A DNA stretch of 64,000 bases from JACQFV01 sp964593585 (GTDB lineage: Bacteria > Zixibacteria > MSB-5A5 > WJJR01), in the NCBI GenBank assembly GCA_964593585.1, contig CAZQIZ010000016.1:1-64000 (forward strand). The letters are read 5' to 3'. Below the pieces are notes generated by a model. That model saw only the letters and a program-made list of their open reading frames with translations, did not search any database and was not told where the DNA came from. Numbering within the stretch: position 1 is the first letter of the stretch; each line of letters begins with the position of its first letter. The translations under genes were made by a program, and so were the position numbers. This document shows, one piece after another, positions 59,054 through 64,000 of the stretch.

Positions 59054-60151
59054 ATGGTCAAGAAGATCGGATTGGGCGTAATCGGAATTGTTGTCGTCGC
59101 CGGCCTTATCTTCATCATTCAGAACCGCTCCGGACACACCGACGCATCCTTCAAACTCGTCAAAGTGGATCGCGGCACGATCGTCGATAAAGCGCTGGCC
59201 ATCGGGCGCATCGAGCCGGACAACGAGATCGCGATCAAATCGAAAATCTCCGGGTTGGTCAAGAAGTTGCATGTTGAGATCGGCGACTCGGTCAGTGTCG
59301 GCGATCCGTTGATCGAGGCGGCGCCCGACCCGACGCCGCTGGAGTACGCCGAGGCCAAGCGCAATGTCGAATTGGCCGCGGTCGAGTTCGACAATGCCCT
59401 GCGCGACTACAACCGCGCGCAGGAAATGCTGGCGCAAAAGCATATTTCGGAACAGGAGTACGAGAAGGCGCGGCAGCGAAGAGACGAGTCCGATCTGCGC
59501 CGCAAACTGGCCGAGGAGCGGCTCTCCCTCATCGAGTCGGGCAAGGTTCAGATCGCCGGCAAGGCGGTCGAGTCGACGATCCGCTCGCCCGTGGCCGGCA
59601 CGGTGCTCGCCCGTCACGTCAACCAGGGCGATCCGGTGGTGCCGTTGACCTCGTTCCAGGAGGGCACCGAACTGCTGACCCTGGCTTCGATGGAGCGTCT
59701 GCTGTTCAAGGGCACGGTCGATGAGATCGATGTCGGCAAGCTGTCGATCGGCATGCCGGTGGAGATTAAGATCGGGGCGTTGCCGGAATCAAAGGTCAAA
59801 GGCGAGCTTTACAAGATTTCCCCCAAGGCGCGCAAGGAAGACAACGCCGTCATCTTCGATGTCGAGATCCAGTTGACCGAGGTGGGCGATGGGACGCAAC
59901 TGCGCGCCGGCTACTCGGCCAACGCCGAGATTGTGATCAATCGCAAGGATTCGGTGCTGGTGCTGCCGGAGCGTCTGGTGACCTTCCGCGCCGATTCCGC
60001 CTATGTCGAAGTCCCCAACACCGAGAAACCCAACGAGGCCAAAGAGATTCCGATCAAGACCGGATTGTCCGACGGCCTGCAGGTGGAGATTTTGGCGGGG
60101 CTTGAGCAGGGCGCGGAAGTGATCGAGCGTCCACCCAAGCAGATTCAATAG
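59054..60151 (+). CDS. Periplasmic adaptor (MacA/HlyD-like) of an ABC exporter
   Basis: A 365-residue membrane-fusion protein: N-terminal TM (5-22), barrel-sandwich halves (IEPDNEIAIKSKISGLVKKL and ESTIRSPVAGTVLARHVNQGDPV), a helical hairpin (about 98-165, EYAEAKRNVELAAVEFDNAL) and beta-barrel/membrane-proximal domains to the end. It connects the inner-membrane MacB-like permeases encoded next to an outer-membrane channel, which is not in the window. The ATG at 59054 has GGGGAG upstream. It is the first gene of a four-gene exporter operon. Confidence 0.9.
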   Translation: MVKKIGLGVIGIVVVAGLIFIIQNRSGHTDASFKLVKVDRGTIVDKALAIGRIEPDNEIAIKSKISGLVKKLHVEIGDSVSVGDPLIEAAPDPTPLEYAEAKRNVELAAVEFDNALRDYNRAQEMLAQKHISEQEYEKARQRRDESDLRRKLAEERLSLIESGKVQIAGKAVESTIRSPVAGTVLARHVNQGDPVVPLTSFQEGTELLTLASMERLLFKGTVDEIDVGKLSIGMPVEIKIGALPESKVKGELYKISPKARKEDNAVIFDVEIQLTEVGDGTQLRAGYSANAEIVINRKDSVLVLPERLVTFRADSAYVEVPNTEKPNEAKEIPIKTGLSDGLQVEILAGLEQGAEVIERPPKQIQ

Positions 60152-60182
60152 CGCGCGACACCGACCGCCGGCAGAAGACGTC

Positions 60183-61415
60183 ATGGCCATCCGCGTATTC
60201 CTGACTTCGCTTTTGCGCGACATCCGTTCGCAGAAGATGCGCACCGCGCTCACGGTGTTCGGCATTCTCTGGGGCACGGCGTCGGTGGTCCTGCTATTGG
60301 CCTTCGGCAAAGGCATCCATGCCCGCCAGCAGCAGGCGGTGCGCGGCATGGGCGAATATATCGTGATCATGTGGCCGGGGCGCACCTCTAAGGCGTATCA
60401 GGGCCTGCCCAAGAACCGCATCATCCGCCTCCGCGAGGAGGATGCCGCGCTTCTGAAGGCCAACGTGCCGAATATCGGCGAGGTCTCCCCGGAATTCGGC
60501 CGCGGCGATATCAAAGTCCGGGTTGGGAAGATCGAGAAGCTGGTGCGCGTGGTCGGGTGTTGGCCCGAGTACGGCTCGATGCGCAACATCATCCCGCAGG
60601 CCGGGTCCCGCTGGATCAACGACCAGGACTTGCACAACAAGCGACGCGTCATCTTCATCGGCCCCGAGCTCAAACGCGACCTCTTCGGGGAGGATGAGGC
60701 GGTCGGGCGGATCATCCTGGTCAATGGGACGCCCTTCACCGTCATCGGCGTCATGATCGAGAAACAGCAGGACTCGTCGTACCAGGGACGCGATGTTCGC
60801 ATGGCCTTCATCCCCACCACGACATTCCGGGCGATGTACGGCGTGGAATACGTGAACGACATTGTCTTCCGCGCCGATGAACCGCGCAACACCGAGAAGG
60901 TCATCGCCGGCGTGTACCGCGTGCTGGGGTCAAAATACAAGTTCGATCCCGAGGACCGTGAGGCGCTGGCGATGTGGGACACCACGGAGAACGAGAAGTT
61001 CTTCTCGGCCTTCTTCATCGCCTTCCGCACGTTCCTCGGCGTGATTGGCGCCTTCACGCTGATCGTGGGCGGCATTTCGATTTCGAACATCATGAACGTG
61101 GTGGTGGAGGAGCGCACCAAGGAGATCGGCATCAAGATGGCGCTCGGCGCCAAGCCGCGCTTCATCATGGGCCAGTTCGTGTTTGAGACCCTCTTCCTCA
61201 CCGGGATCGGCGGCGTTCTCGGATTCGCGTTTGCGTCCGGCGTCGTGGCGCTGGTGCCCAGCTTCCACGTGGAGGACTACATCGGCACCCCGACGATTTC
61301 CTTGTCGGTGGGTCTGGTGACGATTCTGGTGCTGGGCTTAATCGGGCTGGTCGCGGGATTTTTCCCGGCGCGACGGGCGGCGCAATGCAATCCCATTGAG
61401 GCGCTGCGGTTGTAG
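60183..61415 (+). CDS. MacB/FtsX-family ABC exporter permease, first copy
   Basis: A 410-residue permease: cytoplasmic start, TM1 (about 19-40, LTVFGILWGTASVVLLLAFG), a large periplasmic domain (about 45-270), then three TMs in the FtsX domain (VVVEERTKEIGIKMALGAKP, VALVPSFHVED, LGLIGLVAGFFPARRAAQCNP). The coupling helix motif KEIGIKMALGAKP and the final PARRA..NPIEALR are typical of MacB-like exporters. There is no ATPase domain fused, unlike E. coli MacB. It pairs with the next gene as a heterodimer. Confidence 0.9.
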   Translation: MAIRVFLTSLLRDIRSQKMRTALTVFGILWGTASVVLLLAFGKGIHARQQQAVRGMGEYIVIMWPGRTSKAYQGLPKNRIIRLREEDAALLKANVPNIGEVSPEFGRGDIKVRVGKIEKLVRVVGCWPEYGSMRNIIPQAGSRWINDQDLHNKRRVIFIGPELKRDLFGEDEAVGRIILVNGTPFTVIGVMIEKQQDSSYQGRDVRMAFIPTTTFRAMYGVEYVNDIVFRADEPRNTEKVIAGVYRVLGSKYKFDPEDREALAMWDTTENEKFFSAFFIAFRTFLGVIGAFTLIVGGISISNIMNVVVEERTKEIGIKMALGAKPRFIMGQFVFETLFLTGIGGVLGFAFASGVVALVPSFHVEDYIGTPTISLSVGLVTILVLGLIGLVAGFFPARRAAQCNPIEALRL

Positions 61416-61428
61416 GCGGGCGGATGGC

Positions 61429-62679
61429 ATGAATCTGGTGGGCTTCCTCAAGTATTTCTGGGCGGATTTCCGCAAGCAGAAGAAGCGCGCGGCGCTGACG
61501 GTGGCGGCGATCGTCTGGGGGACGATGTCGATCCTCCTGCTTTTGGCCTTTGGCGAGGGGCTGAAGATGCAACTGGACCGCAATCAACGCGGGCTGGGCG
61601 AAAACATCATGATTGTCTGGGGCGGGCAGTCCTCGGTGCCCTTCCAGGGGTTGCCGCGGGGACGCCGGATCCGTTTCCTCCCCGAAGACCTCGATCTGAT
61701 CAAGCAGAGCATCCCCGAAGTCGAGGAGGTCGGAGCCGAGTACTCCACTTGGGGCATCGACCTGGTCCATGGCCGCAAGATTGTCTCCGAGCACATCTGC
61801 GGGGAGTACCCGTCGTACCAGCGCATCCGCGCGCATTACCCGGAAAGCGGCGGCCGCTACATCAATCAGACCGACATGGAACACAAGCGCCGCGTCATCT
61901 TTCTCGGCCACAACCTCGCCAGGCGGCTTTTTGACGATGAGGATCCGATCGGCAAGCAGATTCAGGTCTCCGGCATGCCGTTTACGGTGATCGGCGTCGG
62001 CACCGACAAGCAGCAGATGGGGATGTATGGCGGACCCGATGTCGAAAAGGCCTCCATACCCGCCACCACCTTTCACGCCATCTTCGGCTACAAGTATCTG
62101 AGCAATCTGGTGATCATGCCGCGCTCCGATCAGTTGAACAAGGTGGTCGAGGGGCGACTCTACGAAGTGCTGGGCGCCAAGTACAAGTTCGATCCGGCCG
62201 ACAAGCAGGCGCTGTCGATCTGGGATACGATCGAGGGGCGTCAGGAAATGATGAAGATGATGATCGGCATGCAGATCTTCATGGGGATCATCGGCGCGAT
62301 GACGCTTCTGATTGCCGGGGTGGGCGTGGCGAACATCATGTACGTGGTGATCAAGGAGCGGACCAAGGAGATCGGGATCAAGATGGCGCTGGGCGCCAAG
62401 CCGCGGCTCATTCACAACACCATTCTGCTGGAGGCGCTCTTGATCTGCTTTTCCGGCGGGGCCATCGGCATCTATGTCTCCCAGTTGATCTGCGACCTGC
62501 TGTCGCTGATCCCGCGTGACACGGAGTCGACCATGTCGTGGTTGGGCAACCCGACCATCTCGCTGCCGATCGGACTGATCACTGTCTCGATCATCGGGGT
62601 GATCGGCATCATCTCCGGCTATTTCCCGGCGCGCAAGGCCGCGGCGCTCAACCCCGCCGAAACACTGCGCTACGAGTGA
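61429..62679 (+). CDS. MacB/FtsX-family ABC exporter permease, second copy
   Basis: A 416-residue paralogue of the preceding gene, with the same plan: AALTVAAIVWGTMSILLLLAFGE-like TM1, periplasmic domain with HNLARRLFDDEDPIGKQI, and the FtsX helices with KEIGIKMALGAKP and YFPARKAAALNPAETLRYE. The ATG at 61429 lies 13 nt after the first permease. Two permeases with one ATPase and one adaptor indicate a heterodimeric exporter; the substrate (peptide, lipid or drug) is unknown. Confidence 0.9.
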   Translation: MNLVGFLKYFWADFRKQKKRAALTVAAIVWGTMSILLLLAFGEGLKMQLDRNQRGLGENIMIVWGGQSSVPFQGLPRGRRIRFLPEDLDLIKQSIPEVEEVGAEYSTWGIDLVHGRKIVSEHICGEYPSYQRIRAHYPESGGRYINQTDMEHKRRVIFLGHNLARRLFDDEDPIGKQIQVSGMPFTVIGVGTDKQQMGMYGGPDVEKASIPATTFHAIFGYKYLSNLVIMPRSDQLNKVVEGRLYEVLGAKYKFDPADKQALSIWDTIEGRQEMMKMMIGMQIFMGIIGAMTLLIAGVGVANIMYVVIKERTKEIGIKMALGAKPRLIHNTILLEALLICFSGGAIGIYVSQLICDLLSLIPRDTESTMSWLGNPTISLPIGLITVSIIGVIGIISGYFPARKAAALNPAETLRYE

Positions 62680-62689
62680 GGCAACCGTC

Positions 62690-63391
62690 ATGAACGCAAA
62701 CGGCAACGGCAACATCATCGAGCTGCATGGCGTCTGGAAAATCTACGACACCGGCAAGGTGAAGGTGGAGGCGCTGCGCGGGGTCGACCTGAAGGTCCGC
62801 AAAGGCGAGTTTCTGACCCTGGTCGGACCGTCGGGCTCGGGCAAATCGACGATGATGAACATTCTCGGCTGCCTCGATGTGCCCAGCCAGGGCACGTATC
62901 TGTTCGGCAACGAGGAGGTCAACCGGCTGTCGGTGAATCGTCTGGCGGAAATCCGCAATCAGCACATCGGTTTTGTCTTCCAGAATTTCAATCTGCTGCC
63001 GTACCTCACCGCGCTGGAGAATGTCGAGCTGCCGATGGTCTTCCGCGGGATGGGAACCTCGGAACGCCGCAAGCGCGCCACCGAGGTGCTGACCCGTGTC
63101 GGCCTGGGTGATCGGTTGCATCACAAGCCGACCGAGCTTTCCGGCGGGCAGATGCAGCGTGTGGCCATTGCGCGGGCACTCGTCAATAATCCGTCGTTGC
63201 TGCTGGCCGATGAGCCCACCGGCAATCTCGATTCGGCGTCGGGCCGCGAGATTGTCGACCTGTTTGAGGAGTTGTGGAAGGCCGGGCACACGATCATGAT
63301 CATCACCCACGATCCGAATCTGCCGATGCGTTCGGAGCGGATCCTGCACATGCGCGACGGCCTCTTGGGCAACGGCAACGGCGCCCACTAA
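62690..63391 (+). CDS. MacB/LolD-family ABC exporter ATPase
   Basis: A 233-residue ATPase: Walker A GPSGSGKS (46-53), Q-loop Q98 (FVFQNFNLLPYL), signature LSGGQMQRVAIARAL (from 150), Walker B LLLADEPTGNLD (170-181) and H-loop THDPN. Sequence style and the NLLPYLTALENVELPM stretch place it in the MacB/LolD/FtsE group. It begins 10 nt after the second permease and completes the exporter. The N- and C-termini carry Asn/Gly runs (NANGNGN, GNGNGA). Confidence 0.95.
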   Translation: MNANGNGNIIELHGVWKIYDTGKVKVEALRGVDLKVRKGEFLTLVGPSGSGKSTMMNILGCLDVPSQGTYLFGNEEVNRLSVNRLAEIRNQHIGFVFQNFNLLPYLTALENVELPMVFRGMGTSERRKRATEVLTRVGLGDRLHHKPTELSGGQMQRVAIARALVNNPSLLLADEPTGNLDSASGREIVDLFEELWKAGHTIMIITHDPNLPMRSERILHMRDGLLGNGNGAH

Positions 63392-63511
63392 GCCCTTCTA
63401 TCCCATTGCCTTATCAGGCCGCCGGAGTATTCCGGTATGGCTTGATTCCCGCCGCATTTTCTCGCATACTCGCCGTCCACCTTGTAGGCAAGGAGCGGAT
63501 GGAGCAACGGT

Positions 63512-64000
63512 ATGGTCGAACAGAAAAAGAGCATCGCGCGCACATGGGCGGAATTCGCCGCGCAATTGAAGTTCGAACAGATTGACCCGGAATCGGTGGT
63601 GCATGCCAAGCGATTCCTGCTGGATTCGTGCGGTTGCGCCCTCGGCGGCTTCCATCACGAAGACATCGAGATCATGCGCAAGACGCTCGGGGAATTCGGC
63701 GGCAGCCCCGAATCGACGGTCTGGTCCTCGGGCGAGAAGACCAACGCCTACTTCGCCACACTGCTCAATTCGCTGGCCATCCGGGTGATGGATTACAACG
63801 ACATCTACTGGGAGGCCGATCCCTCGCATCCCTCCGATTTGATCCCGGCGGCCACCTCGCTGGGCGAGCAGTACCGCAAATCGGGGCAGGATGTGATCGC
63901 CGGGATTGTCCTGGCCTATGAACTGGAGATGCGCCTATGCGAGTTCGGCATCCCGGGCATCCGCGAACGCGGCTGGCATCATGCCTCGCTGACGCAGATC
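63512..64000 (+). CDS. MmgE/PrpD-family protein, N-terminal part (cut by window end)
   Basis: 163 residues are visible. The opening (TWAEFAAQLKFEQIDPESVV, LLDSCGCALGG), the conserved SGEKTNAYFATLLNSLAIRV followed by MDYNDIYW, and HPSDLIPAATSLGEQY match the MmgE/PrpD family of 2-methylcitrate dehydratases and related iron-free dehydratases/isomerases. In the family the DYND stretch is DFDD, part of the active site. Substrate cannot be set from this part. The ATG at 63512 follows GGAG. The 120-nt gap after the exporter suggests a separate transcription unit. Confidence 0.88.
   Translation, partial: MVEQKKSIARTWAEFAAQLKFEQIDPESVVHAKRFLLDSCGCALGGFHHEDIEIMRKTLGEFGGSPESTVWSSGEKTNAYFATLLNSLAIRVMDYNDIYWEADPSHPSDLIPAATSLGEQYRKSGQDVIAGIVLAYELEMRLCEFGIPGIRERGWHHASLTQI

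Noticed and set aside
61198..62718. Long minus-strand open frame opposite the second MacB-like permease
   Set aside because: Antisense shadow of a conserved permease gene with His/Asp/Arg-rich low-information sequence.

Overview
The window is a high-GC, gene-dense bacterial chromosome segment with short intergenic gaps and no insertion sequences, phage genes or CRISPR arrays. Several gene types point to a candidate phylum of the FCB group (Zixibacteria- or Latescibacteria-like): secreted dockerin-like repeat proteins, a DUF5683 protein beside the family usually mislabelled 'asparagine synthetase B', long TPR lipoproteins, and a GlmL-like ATPase without a mutase. The phylum is an inference; no rRNA or marker tree is available here.

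Layout. 1-12.2 kb holds the 3' part of tRNA-Lys and mostly unlinked single genes: an exported AhpD-like protein, an NmrA-like reductase, two exported proteins, an FKBP lipoprotein, rpe, a SWIB protein with a histone-H1-like tail, two glycosyltransferases probably making a glycosylglycerate-type solute, osmC, a PAP2 phosphatase and a dockerin-like secreted protein. 12.3-25.3 kb is a respiratory region: an Rrf2 regulator, a 7Fe ferredoxin, a terminator-like hairpin, then nuoA-B-C-D-E-F-(ferredoxin)-G-H-I followed by a second set nuoB-C-I-(lipoprotein)-D. The membrane pump genes nuoJKLMN are not in the window. nuoA appears to start at an ATT codon. 25.4-29.7 kb has glmS and glmM (cell-wall amino sugar supply) divergent from an M23 peptidase. 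29.7-34.3 kb has a Cys-rich repeat protein, a His-rich NicO-like permease, a NYN/cold-shock fusion, small intergenic palindromes and a decayed SpoIIE phosphatase.

34.5-48.5 kb is the most unusual part. A GlmL-type ASKHA ATPase and a beta-barrel/biotinyl-like protein are followed by three tandem copies (A, B, C) of one four-gene membrane module: (1) an FN3 protein with a conserved cytoplasmic domain between two membrane segments, (2) a six-TM protein, (3) a protein with one TM at each end and an outside domain, (4) another six-TM protein. All twelve genes keep the same order, strand and tight spacing. I know of no described function for this set and treat it as the prime candidate for a new system.

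48.5-53.5 kb holds a DUF2238 membrane protein, an anchored GATase-fold protein, an XPF/ERCC4-HhH protein that has lost its nuclease motif, and the two FCB-type envelope proteins. 53.6-58.9 kb is one overlapping operon: sirtuin, TPR/TonB-like lipoprotein, pyrK, pyrD. 59.0-63.4 kb encodes a MacAB-like exporter with two permeases, and the window ends inside an MmgE/PrpD-family gene.
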